Shown: piece after piece, positions 52,997 to 62,785 of the stretch | How positions within the stretch are numbered: the first letter of the stretch is position 1 | Layout of the letters: every line of letters starts with the position of its first letter | Source of the DNA: Tahibacter aquaticus | GTDB lineage: Bacteria; Pseudomonadota; Gammaproteobacteria; Xanthomonadales; Rhodanobacteraceae | NCBI RefSeq assembly: GCF_004363655.1 | Contig: NZ_SNZH01000013.1 | Location: 124,001 to 188,000, forward strand | Direction: 5' to 3' | Length of the DNA: 64,000 nucleotides | Position numbers and translations under genes: made by a program | Notes under the pieces: generated by a model | Told to the model about the DNA's origin: nothing | Seen by the model: the letters and a program-made list of their open reading frames with translations, nothing else | Databases searched by the model: none

Positions 52997-55672
52997 CTAC
53001 GGCGTTTCGAAGCCGTTGCCGAAGATGCGGTCGCTGATCGGGCCATGCGGCAGCGGCCAGGCCCAGGCGCCGCGTGAACGGGTGAATGCCGCCAGGGTGG
53101 TCAGACCGCGATCGACCACGAGATCCCAGATCATCGAGCGCGGCAGCCCGGCGAAATACTGCCAGTCCGGGCTGGCCGCGTTGATGTTGTCGGTGAAGTA
53201 CAGGCCCCAGTCGGTGCCGACGAATACCTGGCCCGGCACATGCGGGCTGACCATGATGGCATTGGCCGGGATATTCGGCAGATTGCCGGTCTTGTCTTCC
53301 CAGGTGAACGTCGCGCAGTTCGCCGTACAGGTGACGCGGAAGACATGGCCAGGTGTAGCCGGCGTGTTTTCATTGAAGCCGGCGATGGCCGCATAGCCGA
53401 CCAGCGGATTGAGCGCGTCGATCACTACGTCCTGCACCGGCCGGTTCGGCAACACGGCGTTGGCGCCGGTGACGTTCACGGCGGTGGCGTTGTTGGTGCC
53501 TGCCACGCCGAGGTTGAACAGGTACTGCACGTTGCCGTCATTGGTGCCCACGATGGCGACAGTCGGATCGGTGAAAGCGTAGGTGAGCTGGTTGATGTAC
53601 GAGCGGTTGTCGGTGCCGAAGATCAGGTTGTTCTTGGTCAGGTCGCCTGTCTTGGCCTGCCAGCTCGACGTCGGCACCGCGCCGGTCAGGGTTTCCCAGA
53701 CGCGCTGCGTGCCGGCCAGCATGCGGCCGCAACCGTTCACGCCGGTGGCGCAGCCGGAATTGGGTACTGCGGGATCGCCGTGCTTGTACACCTCGATCGG
53801 CATCAGGAAGCTTTTGCGATCGCTGGCCCAGCCGCTGCTGGTGGCGTTGACCGTAGTGCCGAACGGCCCGGTTGTGGAAACGCGGATATTTCCATTTTGC
53901 GACTGGTAGTACCAGCGCTGTCCGTTGAGCGGCTCGATGCGGGTATAGGTGCCGTCGCCGCTGTTGGTCGTGCGCCACATCATCACGCCGGGATTGGCGC
54001 CGAACTGCGCTGCAGAACTGCCATTGTCCTGCGCGCCGCCGCTGGCGCCGGGACTGGCCGAGGTGGCGAAGTTGGCGGTGATGTCGCCGGAGTAGAACTC
54101 GATCGTGTTCAGACTGTCGTTGATCGGCGTGATGGTCGGCGTGGTCGCCGTGGCATTGCCGCTGAAATAGATGCCGCCGTCGGAACCGATCAGCAGCTGG
54201 TCGGGATTGTTGCCGACATAGGCGCGGGCGTGATGATCGACATGGGTAGTGCCGCCGGCATAGCCGCAGCTGAGGTTATTGAACGAGGTACCACCGTCAG
54301 TGGAGCGGAACAGGTCCACGGCACTGGCGAACACCACGTTGGGGTCGGTCGGCGAAACGGTGAGCCCGGCGTCGTACCACATCTGTGTGCCGGCGTTGCC
54401 GCAACCGGCAAAACCGGAGGGGCCCGTGGTCTGGGTCCAGCTGGCGCCTGCGTCGCTGCTGCGCCAGACCGAATTGACGTTGCGCGTGGTCACGTCGGCG
54501 ACCATGGCGTAGATGATCTGGCTGTTGCTCGGCGCAACAGCGAGTTCGATGCGTCCCAGCGTGGTGGTCGGCGTGCCATTGCCGGTGCCGGCAGGCCAAC
54601 CGCTGTTGAGCAGGCTCCAGTCCGAATCGGCCGGACAGCCTGCGGCCGGCATGGTCGCCTTGTACACGCCATTGGCGCCGTTCTTGCCCAGGTCAGGCTG
54701 GACCGGCGTGGGATTGCCGCGCGTGCCGACGGCGGCGTACAGCGCCGTGGTCGTGCCCAGGTCGACGGCAATCAGCCCGGTCATATCCTGGCGCTGGGCC
54801 GTGGCGCCGCTGGTGAAGGCATTGGTGAAGCAGGGGCCGCTCCAGCTGCTGCCGGCGTTGTAGGAAAAATACAGGCCGGTCTTGGTGCCTACCGCCAGTG
54901 TATTGGAGTTGTTGGGATCGACAACTACCTTGCCGATCGCCTGGTACTGCGGAAAGCCGCCGGCCGAGGGCGCGTACAGCGGACCGAATTCGGTTTCGCC
55001 CAGCACGTTCCAGCTGGCGCCGGCATCGGTACTCTTGAGCAGTCCGGCCGAGCCGAACGAAAACGAGCCGTAGCGCAGATCGCCGGTACCGGCATAGACG
55101 GTGTTGTGGTTGTTCGGGTCAATGACAATGTCGCCGATCGCCGCATTCACTATGTTCGGCAGATCGGTGGTCAGGCTCCAGGTGGTGCCGGCCGAACAGC
55201 AATTGGTGGTCTTCCATACGCCGCCGCCGTCGGAACCGAGATAGGCGATGGTGGTATCGACCGGATCGACGGCGATCACGTTGACGCGGCCCGATACATG
55301 GCCGAAGCCGAACTGGCGTTCGTCCAGCGGCTGCGGGCCCAGCGAGGTGAACTGGTTCGGATCCAGCGCCAGCGGCGATTGCGACGATCGCTGGTAGGAC
55401 TTGGCACCGGCAGGAACGCCGGCCTTGAGTTTCTTTTCCTGCTTGGCCGCTTCCACCAGCCACTGCTGGCGGAATTCGCCGGTCGGGTAGGCGGCGCGCT
55501 GCGCCCAGTAGTCGCCCTTGGGCGGTGTGGCGGCCTCGTGGGCTTCGTCTTCGCGCTCGCCGGGTTCGGCTGCAAGCTGGCGGGTGGATACTGTCTGACA
55601 AGCGCTGGTAGACAAGGCCGCAAGACTCAGGGCCAACCAAAGCCGGTGACGCGACAGGGACAGGACGAGCAT
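52997..55672 (-). CDS. Large BNR/sialidase-like repeat protein, probable lipoprotein
   Basis: An 891-residue exported protein. The N-terminus has a signal peptide ending STSAC, a plausible lipobox. The body consists of BNR/Asp-box-like repeats typical of sialidase-fold propellers (GLLKSTDAGASWNVLG, SVWRSSDAGASWTQTTG, LFRSTDGGTSFNNL), with DPNNHNTVYAGTGD-like blade motifs. No sialidase catalytic residues were identified, so it is probably a binding or unknown-function protein. The C-terminus SDRIFGNGFETP matches a tail seen in other secreted proteins of related bacteria. The ATG at 55672 follows GGAG at 8 bp. Confidence 0.82.
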   Translation of the reverse strand: MLVLSLSRHRLWLALSLAALSTSACQTVSTRQLAAEPGEREDEAHEAATPPKGDYWAQRAAYPTGEFRQQWLVEAAKQEKKLKAGVPAGAKSYQRSSQSPLALDPNQFTSLGPQPLDERQFGFGHVSGRVNVIAVDPVDTTIAYLGSDGGGVWKTTNCCSAGTTWSLTTDLPNIVNAAIGDIVIDPNNHNTVYAGTGDLRYGSFSFGSAGLLKSTDAGASWNVLGETEFGPLYAPSAGGFPQYQAIGKVVVDPNNSNTLAVGTKTGLYFSYNAGSSWSGPCFTNAFTSGATAQRQDMTGLIAVDLGTTTALYAAVGTRGNPTPVQPDLGKNGANGVYKATMPAAGCPADSDWSLLNSGWPAGTGNGTPTTTLGRIELAVAPSNSQIIYAMVADVTTRNVNSVWRSSDAGASWTQTTGPSGFAGCGNAGTQMWYDAGLTVSPTDPNVVFASAVDLFRSTDGGTSFNNLSCGYAGGTTHVDHHARAYVGNNPDQLLIGSDGGIYFSGNATATTPTITPINDSLNTIEFYSGDITANFATSASPGASGGAQDNGSSAAQFGANPGVMMWRTTNSGDGTYTRIEPLNGQRWYYQSQNGNIRVSTTGPFGTTVNATSSGWASDRKSFLMPIEVYKHGDPAVPNSGCATGVNGCGRMLAGTQRVWETLTGAVPTSSWQAKTGDLTKNNLIFGTDNRSYINQLTYAFTDPTVAIVGTNDGNVQYLFNLGVAGTNNATAVNVTGANAVLPNRPVQDVVIDALNPLVGYAAIAGFNENTPATPGHVFRVTCTANCATFTWEDKTGNLPNIPANAIMVSPHVPGQVFVGTDWGLYFTDNINAASPDWQYFAGLPRSMIWDLVVDRGLTTLAAFTRSRGAWAWPLPHGPISDRIFGNGFETP

Positions 55673-55890
55673 GCGCAAACTCCGCAAATGCCGGTGGACG
55701 CACGCATCCTGCATGCCGGTCGAAGACCGCCGCCGACGAATCTTATGACCGGTCGCCACTCCCCTGCGCCGGTGCCGGGCCGCCGCGGAGACTCCGTCGA
55801 CGACAACCGCGCCAGCATGCCTCAGCCCGAAGACCTGCGTCTACAGACTGATCAAATGCAGAGGCCATGCATTGCTACGGACTGAAAGAT

Positions 55891-56835
55891 TTATCCAGCA
55901 TCCGGACCGGAAGGCGGATTGATCCGGTCGACGAAGTACAGCGGCCGCTGCTTGGATTCCATGTAGATACGGCCCAGGTACTCGCCGATCATGCCCAGCG
56001 CCATGAGCTGGGCACCGCCGAGAAACAGCACCACCACCATCAGCGACGGATAGCCACGCACCGGATCGCCGTAGAACAGCGCCTTGACGAATACGGTGAG
56101 GCCGAACACGAAGGCGATCAGCGCAGCGACGAACCCGACGTAGGTCGCCAGGCGCAGCGGGAAGGTGGAGAACGAGGTGATGCCTTCCAGCGCAAAATTC
56201 CACAACTTCCAATAGTTCCACTTACTGTCGCCGGCAAAGCGCGCATCGCGGTCATAGACGATGGCGGTCTGGCGGAAGCCGACGAAGGTGAAAAGCCCCT
56301 TCATGAAGCGCTGGCGCTCGCGCAGGCCGCGCAGCGCGTCGACCACGCGCCGGCTCATCAGTCGGAAATCGCCGGTGTCGCGCGGCAGCGGCAGATCGGT
56401 CATTTTCTCCATCACGCGGTAGAACGCGGCCGAGGTCAATTTCTTCACTGCCGTCTCGCCGGCGCGGTTGGAACGCGTGCCGTAGACGACGTCAAAGCCT
56501 TCGCGCCAGCGCGCGACGAATTCGGGGATCAATTCGGGCTGATCCTGCAGGTCGGCATCGATGACTACGACGGCATCTGCATCGGCATGATCCAGGCCGG
56601 CGGTCAGTGCTGTTTCCTTGCCGAAATTGCGGCTGAGCTTGAGAGTGGCTACACGCGCATCGGCGGCGCGCAGGGATTCCATCACCTGCCAGGTATCGTC
56701 GCGGCTGCCATCGTCGATATAGAGCACGCTGCAGCGCAGGTCGAGGCCGTCGAATACCAGGCCGAGACGGCGCTGGAATTCGCGCAGTCCTTCGCTTTCG
56801 TTATAGGCAGGTACGACAACGGCAAGAGTTTGCAT
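55891..56835 (-). CDS. GT2 glycosyltransferase, DPM1/GtrB/ArnC-like
   Basis: A 314-residue enzyme of the polyprenyl-phosphate sugar transferase type. The N-terminal GT-A domain has VVVPAYNESEGL, the DDGSRDDT motif near residue 41, and the metal-binding DADLQDQPE near 93. Two transmembrane segments lie near the C-terminus (~230-255 and ~262-285). It probably moves a sugar from a nucleotide to undecaprenyl phosphate at the inner membrane face, for later use outside. The acceptor glycan is unknown. Confidence 0.88.
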   Translation of the reverse strand: MQTLAVVVPAYNESEGLREFQRRLGLVFDGLDLRCSVLYIDDGSRDDTWQVMESLRAADARVATLKLSRNFGKETALTAGLDHADADAVVVIDADLQDQPELIPEFVARWREGFDVVYGTRSNRAGETAVKKLTSAAFYRVMEKMTDLPLPRDTGDFRLMSRRVVDALRGLRERQRFMKGLFTFVGFRQTAIVYDRDARFAGDSKWNYWKLWNFALEGITSFSTFPLRLATYVGFVAALIAFVFGLTVFVKALFYGDPVRGYPSLMVVVLFLGGAQLMALGMIGEYLGRIYMESKQRPLYFVDRINPPSGPDAG

Positions 56836-56927
56836 GGCGGTGACAGGCGGAGGAAACCGACCGATGCTAGCCGAGGATTGTTACACGGGGAATGAAGGTG
56901 CCGCTTGGCCGCGCGATACCGCCGGCT

Positions 56928-57650
56928 TCAAGGTTGTTCCAGATAGGCCGCTCCGCCCAGCTGGCGCGCCTGCCGCTCTATCCAGGCCGCACGGCGCTGT
57001 ACATAGGCCGAGGGCTTGTCCACGCGCAAACGGCGCGGATTGGGCAGCACGGCGGCAAGCAGCGCGGATTCGCGCGCCGTCAATGCACCGGGCGTCTTGT
57101 GGAAATACACCTCGCTGGCGGCTGCCGCGCCGTAGATGCCATTGCCGAACTCAGCCACGTTCAGATACACCTCGAGGATGCGCTGCTTGGACCAGCACAG
57201 CTCGATCAGCACGGTGAAATAGGCTTCCAGCCCTTTGCGCACGAAGCTACGACCGTTCCACAGGAACAGGTTTTTCGCCGTCTGCTGGCTGATGGTGCTG
57301 GCACCGCGCAGGCGCTCGCCGTCTTCAGCGTCCTCGATCGCTTCACGGATGGCGGCAACGTCGAAGCCGTGATGCAGCGGAAATTTCTGGTCCTCCGCCG
57401 CGACCAGGGCGATGGGCAGCTCGCGCGAGACCTGGGCATACGGCAGCCAGCGCTGGCGCAGGCGAAAATCGCGCTCGCCGTCGGTCCAGGCCGAAAGCTG
57501 GCGCTGCAGCATGAACCCCGAATACGGCACCGGTACGAAGCGCAGCAACAGTACCAGTGCGATGGAACCGACCAGCCAGGCCAGCGCCAGGCGCCAGCTC
57601 CAGCGCCAGACGAAAGTAATCAGGCGGCGCTGTTTCGCTCGTGTGGCCAC
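56928..57650 (-). CDS. mtgA: Monofunctional peptidoglycan transglycosylase
   Basis: A 240-residue membrane-anchored GT51 glycosyltransferase that polymerises lipid II into glycan strands. A transmembrane helix at ~10-35 is followed by the catalytic motifs AEDQKFPLHHGFD (Glu), GASTISQQTAKNLFLW, RKGLEAYFTVLIE and RILEVYLNVAEFGNGIYG. The length matches E. coli MtgA (242). The GTG at 57650 begins the usual cytosolic lead; its GGAGG is 11 bp away, and the frame is open upstream, so the exact start is uncertain. It lies 92 bp upstream of the GT2 gene on the same strand. Confidence 0.92.
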   Translation of the reverse strand: MATRAKQRRLITFVWRWSWRLALAWLVGSIALVLLLRFVPVPYSGFMLQRQLSAWTDGERDFRLRQRWLPYAQVSRELPIALVAAEDQKFPLHHGFDVAAIREAIEDAEDGERLRGASTISQQTAKNLFLWNGRSFVRKGLEAYFTVLIELCWSKQRILEVYLNVAEFGNGIYGAAAASEVYFHKTPGALTARESALLAAVLPNPRRLRVDKPSAYVQRRAAWIERQARQLGGAAYLEQP

Positions 57651-57834
57651 GCGGTCGCAAACCTCCGCAAGTCGTAACCCAGCTTGTGCATTTCGGAAGC
57701 CCCACGGGCCAAGGGCCAAACGCGGCATGTGCGTGGCAGAACGGCGGGACGAGCAACCGGCACAGGCAGCATGCTGCGGATCGCTGCCCGTACTTTTGCA
57801 GCAGCGAACCTTGCCTGGCCCTGACGCAGGGTCG

Positions 57835-57868
57835 CAGAAAAACAACGGGCGCGGCAAGCCGCGCCCGT
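57835..57868 (-). terminator. Intrinsic terminator of the large subtilase gene
   Basis: On the minus strand, the 11-bp perfect stem ACGGGCGCGGC/GCCGCGCCCGT (57845-57868) is followed by TGTTTTTCTG. It lies about 100 bases past the subtilase stop codon, which is at 57972. Confidence 0.75.
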
Positions 57869-57934
57869 CATGGAATAGCTGTACCGGCTAGCGCTCGACA
57901 GGCCGCCTGCGCCGCGACCCGGAAAGGGCCGCCG

Positions 57935-57960
57935 CAAGCCGGTCGCGAGCGACCGGCTTG
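57935..57960. repeat. 12-bp perfect inverted repeat past the large subtilase gene
   Basis: CAAGCCGGTCGC (57935-57946) and GCGACCGGCTTG (57949-57960) are separated by two bases, and lie 11 bases past the stop of the large subtilase gene. It has no T-tract on the minus strand, so it may protect the transcript end or help the terminator at 57835-57868. Confidence 0.6.
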
Positions 57961-57971
57961 CGTTTACGCAC

Positions 57972-60900
57972 TTAGTTGCTGCAATTGAACTGACTGTTGG
58001 ACTCGAAGCTGTCGATGAACAGCGCGTCGAGGGCGTTGCCATTCAGATCGATCTCGTCGACGAACGCGCCGCTGAACTCCGCGCCACCGTCGGTGCTGAG
58101 CCGCCAGCGGAGGCGCACGTTCTGGCCCGCGTAGGCCGACAGATCGCGAGTGAACGGCTTGAACACTGCCGCTGCCGAGCCGTTGTTCGGATCGGCATTG
58201 GAGGCGGCCGTCGTGACACCGGTGAACGCGCCGTGCGTTGCGGGATAGCCGCAGCCGTTGCCCTGCGTGGCGGCCAGCGTGTTCGGGTAACCGCCGTCCG
58301 GCGGCAGGTCGGACCAGGTCAAGCCGTCGTCGGTGGAGATTTCCGTCACCATGCCGTCCCACTGGTACTCGATGTCGTACTTGGCCTTGAAGCGCAGCGT
58401 CGCACCCGCCTGAACCAGCAGCTTGGGGGTAGTCAGCGAAGCGCAGACATTGGCCGGGTAGGTGACATTGTCGTAACCCGAGTGGTAGCTGAGCGTGCCA
58501 GCGCTGGCGGCGGTGTTGGTCACGCGCCACGGCGCATCCATCGCGACGAAGATGTTGTTGTCGCCGTCGTCGCGGTAGGTGGCGCCACGCACGCCGGACG
58601 GACCGATCGCCGTGCCATTGGCGATGATGCTGGGCGGTGCGGAATTGCCGAGCGAGTCGGTCGCCGTAACACGGTAGAAGTAGGGTTTGGCGAACAGCGC
58701 GGAGAAATCGTCGTAGCTGTTGCTTGCGTGGGCGGGAGCCAGCGTGCTCGGCGCGGTGAAATACGGCGTGCTGTCGCGTTCAACCTTGTAGGTCACGCCG
58801 GTTGCCGTGGCGCAGTTGGCCGGTGCCGCAGCCCAGCCCATGCCGATCTTGCAGGTCGTGCCCTGGGTGGAATTCACCGCCAGGCTCTCGTGCTGGAATT
58901 CCGGCTGCAGCGTGCAGGCGGCGCTGGCGGTGACTTCGACGCAGTTGGACGCGTCGCCTTCGATGTCGCCGGAAACACCGCGCACCTTGTAGGCATACGT
59001 CTGACCGTTGCGCGGCGTGGTGTCGCTGAGCGGGCTGGCCGCGCCGGTGCCGACCAGGCGGAAGTCGCCCGCAGCGGCCGCTGCGCAGGTGCCGTTGGCG
59101 CGATAGAGCTGGAAGCCCTGGGCGCCGCCGGCTGCCGTGAAGGCCACATCGACGTTGTTGCCGTTGTTGGCCGCCGTCGTCGCCACCGGAGCGGCGAAAG
59201 CCGCGCCCGCCGGAAGTCCGAAGGCACCGGACACTGCCAGCGCGTAGCCCTGGCGATTGCTGTTCGGCCGCGAACCGCCCGGAACGCTGGTGCCCTTGAC
59301 GCGGAAGGTGTAGCTGCCCGCAGTCGGCGCCGTCAGACGGAACTGCTCCACCGAGTTGCGCGAATCGGCGGTGCCGCCGGTGGTCGATACGCCGCTGGTG
59401 AACACATTGCCCAGGTAAGTGCCGCCCGGGCCGACCACTTCGAGGTCGAGATTGTTGACGATGGACAGCACGCTGCCCTGCTGCGCTTCCACGTCATACC
59501 AGGTCAAGGTGGCACGCAGATCCTGCCCCGCAGCCACGTTGGCGATGGTGTACTCGTGCTGCTGTCCGGTCGCCAGACCGGAAGCCTGGGTGCGTTCGAA
59601 CAGGCGCAGGCGGCGGCTGTCGTCACCGCCGGTCAGCGTATTGGCGAACCACAGGTTGGAATCCAGCCACATGCGGCCCCAGCCAAAGTTGTTGGAATTG
59701 AAGGCCGTGGCGCTGATCGGGTTGGTGCCGTTGAGGATCACCGCCTTCATCGCCATGCCGCTGGGGTTGTACTTGTCGGCAGCGGTGGCGGTACCGCGCG
59801 GATAGAAGCCGTCGGCGAAGTATTGGCGCAGCAGTGCCGCGTTGCCGGCGATGGTGGGCGCCGACATCGAGGTGCCGCTCAGCGCCTTGGAAACCGGCGC
59901 TTCCGGCGTGGCATTGGTAGTGGCGTCGCCGGACGCGGATACGGTGCTGGTACCCGGCGCCATCACGTCAGGCTTGCGGCGGCCGTCGGCGGTCGGGCCA
60001 CGGCTGGAGAAGCTGATGATGGCGGTGCTGCCGGCATGATTGAGTGCGCCGACGGTGATCGCGTTCTTGGCATTGCCCGGCGAACCGGTGGTCGTCGCGC
60101 CCGGGCCTTCGTTGCCGGCCGAGACCACGAAGATCATGTCCTCGGCCGAGCTGTTGAGCACGTAGTCAGCTTCGAAGTCGTTGCCCGAATAGACGCCGGC
60201 GCTGGGAGCGCCCCAGCTGGCACTGTGGATGCGCGCGCCGCCGGCGAAGCCCTGCTTCAAGGTGCCGGTCAGGTCGGTGATGGACAGGCAGCCCGAAGTG
60301 TCGTTGCCGATATCCAGGAACAGCAGCTGGGCGTTCGGCGCCATGCCGTCAGCCAGTTCATGGTTTGCGGCAGTCGGCGTGGACGCCAGATACGTGGTGG
60401 CGCCGAAGGTGCCGGCAGCGTCGCCGGCAACGGTACCGGTGGTATGCGTGCCGTGGAAACTGGTCGGCGAACCGCCCGGGCAGGTGGCGTTGTTGTCGTA
60501 GGACGTGGCGCCCGGCTGCACCCAGTAACCGATGACTTTCTGCGTCGGAGCCAGCGTGCCGGCAGTCGGCGGAGCCGGCGACTGCGGCGTGGCCACGGCG
60601 GTGACGGGGCCGCTGCCCTTGTCCAGCGTCGTGAACCAGGCTTCGTTGGCGTCCATGCCCGAGTCGGACACGGCGACGATCTGGTTGCTGCCGAAGATGC
60701 CGTGATCCCATAGCGGCGTGCGATTGGCTTCAACCGGGCCGCTGCCGGCGGTGCCGGTGGCGACGCTGTTGCCCTGGATCACGCCGATTGCCGCAGCGTT
60801 GTCGAACTTGGGCTGGCGATACCAGGATACCCAGGCCACGCCTTCCTGCGCCGTGGCGGCACGGACCAGTGCATCGAGGCTGGACACATTCACATTGACG

Positions 60901-61505
60901 CGCACATACGGATTTTCATCGCGTGCATTGATCACGCTGACGTCGACGCCGGACACCTTGAGCAGCGCCTCGGCCAGCTGGTTGGCCGACTCGCCCGAGA
61001 AAGCGAACACTTCGATGTCATAGCCGCCGTGCACGGGCGATGCGATCAGGCCGCCACGATTGGCCGAATACAGCAGCGGATCGAGCTTCATGCCCGGCTG
61101 GTACAGACCAGACCAGCGCACCTTGCCGTCACGGTTGAGGCTGGCGAGCGAATTGCTGTCGTCCAGGCGCACGATATAGGCGTTGTTCGGCACATAGCCG
61201 AGAATGCGCACGCCCTGTTTTTCCAGGCGCGCACGCGCCGTGGTATCGCCTTCGACAAACTGGACCACGCCGTAGCGCGCAATCGCCGTCGCCGGCGCCG
61301 CGCCGGTGGCAGAGTAGTCCACCGCTTCCTGGGTGGGATCGAACATGCCTGCGCGGGTAAGCAGCAGGCGGCTATCGGCAATGCGCGCATCGGTCAGTTG
61401 TTCCGGCGAAACGCCCTGCGGAGCAACCAGACGGGAACCTTGCGCGGATACCGCGCCGGCGACAATAAGCAACGAAATTGCCGCAGCGAGGCGGTGACGT
61501 TTCAT
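57972..61505 (-). CDS. Very large secreted subtilisin-like (S8) protease
   Basis: A 1177-residue exported protease. Residues 1-21 are a signal peptide and ~25-240 a long propeptide. The catalytic domain has Asp281 (AVSDSG), His351 (FHGTHTTG), Asn465 (SAGN) and Ser546 (GTSMSAP). Long C-terminal beta-rich regions include a jelly-roll-like segment (~640-750), an FN3-like region with many cysteines (~765-900) and an exposed C-terminal domain. It ends DALFIDSFESNSQFNCSN, sharing an F-x-x-x-F-E tail with the BNR protein. The ATG at 61505 follows GGGAG. It is probably extracellular and used for nutrition or predation; this is inference. Confidence 0.9.
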   Translation of the reverse strand: MKRHRLAAAISLLIVAGAVSAQGSRLVAPQGVSPEQLTDARIADSRLLLTRAGMFDPTQEAVDYSATGAAPATAIARYGVVQFVEGDTTARARLEKQGVRILGYVPNNAYIVRLDDSNSLASLNRDGKVRWSGLYQPGMKLDPLLYSANRGGLIASPVHGGYDIEVFAFSGESANQLAEALLKVSGVDVSVINARDENPYVRVNVNVSSLDALVRAATAQEGVAWVSWYRQPKFDNAAAIGVIQGNSVATGTAGSGPVEANRTPLWDHGIFGSNQIVAVSDSGMDANEAWFTTLDKGSGPVTAVATPQSPAPPTAGTLAPTQKVIGYWVQPGATSYDNNATCPGGSPTSFHGTHTTGTVAGDAAGTFGATTYLASTPTAANHELADGMAPNAQLLFLDIGNDTSGCLSITDLTGTLKQGFAGGARIHSASWGAPSAGVYSGNDFEADYVLNSSAEDMIFVVSAGNEGPGATTTGSPGNAKNAITVGALNHAGSTAIISFSSRGPTADGRRKPDVMAPGTSTVSASGDATTNATPEAPVSKALSGTSMSAPTIAGNAALLRQYFADGFYPRGTATAADKYNPSGMAMKAVILNGTNPISATAFNSNNFGWGRMWLDSNLWFANTLTGGDDSRRLRLFERTQASGLATGQQHEYTIANVAAGQDLRATLTWYDVEAQQGSVLSIVNNLDLEVVGPGGTYLGNVFTSGVSTTGGTADSRNSVEQFRLTAPTAGSYTFRVKGTSVPGGSRPNSNRQGYALAVSGAFGLPAGAAFAAPVATTAANNGNNVDVAFTAAGGAQGFQLYRANGTCAAAAAGDFRLVGTGAASPLSDTTPRNGQTYAYKVRGVSGDIEGDASNCVEVTASAACTLQPEFQHESLAVNSTQGTTCKIGMGWAAAPANCATATGVTYKVERDSTPYFTAPSTLAPAHASNSYDDFSALFAKPYFYRVTATDSLGNSAPPSIIANGTAIGPSGVRGATYRDDGDNNIFVAMDAPWRVTNTAASAGTLSYHSGYDNVTYPANVCASLTTPKLLVQAGATLRFKAKYDIEYQWDGMVTEISTDDGLTWSDLPPDGGYPNTLAATQGNGCGYPATHGAFTGVTTAASNADPNNGSAAAVFKPFTRDLSAYAGQNVRLRWRLSTDGGAEFSGAFVDEIDLNGNALDALFIDSFESNSQFNCSN

Positions 61506-61843
61506 AGGAACGATCTCCCTGGAAAGACGTAGACGTGGGACACACGGGTGCAACAGCCGCCGAGTATGCGAGGGCTGAATTTGGCGTGAATCATTCCCAG
61601 GGACTAGCGTATGGGTCATCCTGAAGACGGACCCGTCTGTAAGTCCGCATTACCAATACATACGGAGCCGAATTCGTGTCCGGACAAGCACGCAGAAGTT
61701 GCGATTGATTGCCAAACTGAAGGCAGAAACTGCGCCGGACGCATGACTTTCGTCAGGGTAAAAGCGCTGGCCGAACGCTTGTTTGCGCTTGCAATATGGA
61801 CCGGCCGGCCCTACCTGCTCCCGCTTTCCCGAGGATTCCATTC
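61506..61843. other. 338-bp gap between the large subtilase and hslO
   Basis: This divergent promoter region holds no gene I can see. An ATG at 61796 is in frame with hslO, but a GTG at 61844 with GAGGA is preferred. Individual promoter elements were not resolved. Confidence 0.5.
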
Positions 61844-62731
61844 GTGCATAGCCCTAGCGACCAGCTGCATCGTTTTCTGCTTGAACGCGCCGGCGTCAGC
61901 GGCGTGCTGGTGCAGTTGCAGGACGCCTGGCAGGAAGTCGCCAGCCGCAGCGACTATCCCGCCACGGTAGCCAGCCTGCTCGGCCAGGCCCTGGCCGCGA
62001 CCGCGGCGCTGGCCGGCACCATCAAGCTCAGCGGCGCCCTGTCGCTGCAACTGCGCAGCAACGACGCATTGAGCCTGCTGTATACCGAATGCAACGACGG
62101 CGGCCGCCTGCGTGGCCTGGCCCAGTGGCGCGAGGACATCGCCGAGCGCATCGATCTGGCCGACCTGGACCAGCCGCTGCTGGCCATCACCATCGACAAC
62201 TCCGCCACCGGCCAGCGCCACCAAGGCCTGGTCCCGGTGGAGCACGGCTCGCTGTCACATTTGCTCGAAAGCTATTTCGAGCGCTCCGAGCAATTGCCCA
62301 GCCGCATTCAGCTGGCCTGCGCCGGCGGCCGCGCCGCGGCATTGATCCTGCAGCCACTGGCCCAGGCCGGCGGCAACGGCGAAACCGATCCGGACGGCTG
62401 GAATCGCGTGCGCCACCTGGCCGCCACGCTGAGCGAAGCCGAGCTGCTGCAGCTGACACCGGAACAGGTGCTGCTGCGCCTGTTCCACGAAGAGAACGTG
62501 CAAATCACCGGCCAGCGCGAACTGCACTTCGGCTGCCAATGCAGCCGGGAACGCGTGGCTGCCGTGCTGCGCAATCTCGGCCGGGTCGAAAGCGAGGCGG
62601 CGGTGCAGCCCGACGGACGCATCGAAGTCACCTGCGAGTTCTGCAATACGCGCTACCACTTCGACCGCATCGACCTGGAACAGGTATTGCGCGATCTACC
62701 CGAAGCGCCAGGGTCGGAAAGTACGCATTGA
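61844..62731 (+). CDS. hslO: Redox-regulated chaperone Hsp33
   Basis: A 295-residue holdase chaperone activated by oxidation, acting on unfolding proteins in the cytosol. The C-terminal zinc switch is present as FGCQCSRERV near residue 233 and CEFCNTRYHF near 265. The N-terminal HSP33 fold is seen (SDQLHRFLLERAGVSGVLVQL; SNDALSLLYTECN). The GTG at 61844 follows GAGGA at 9 bp. E. coli Hsp33 has 292 residues. It is transcribed toward the GGDEF/EAL gene and appears monocistronic. Confidence 0.94.
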   Translation: MHSPSDQLHRFLLERAGVSGVLVQLQDAWQEVASRSDYPATVASLLGQALAATAALAGTIKLSGALSLQLRSNDALSLLYTECNDGGRLRGLAQWREDIAERIDLADLDQPLLAITIDNSATGQRHQGLVPVEHGSLSHLLESYFERSEQLPSRIQLACAGGRAAALILQPLAQAGGNGETDPDGWNRVRHLAATLSEAELLQLTPEQVLLRLFHEENVQITGQRELHFGCQCSRERVAAVLRNLGRVESEAAVQPDGRIEVTCEFCNTRYHFDRIDLEQVLRDLPEAPGSESTH

Positions 62732-62785
62732 GCTGGCCCGCGCCGGCATCGAACGTGAGGGCTGCAGCGCCGGCAACGACGGGTC

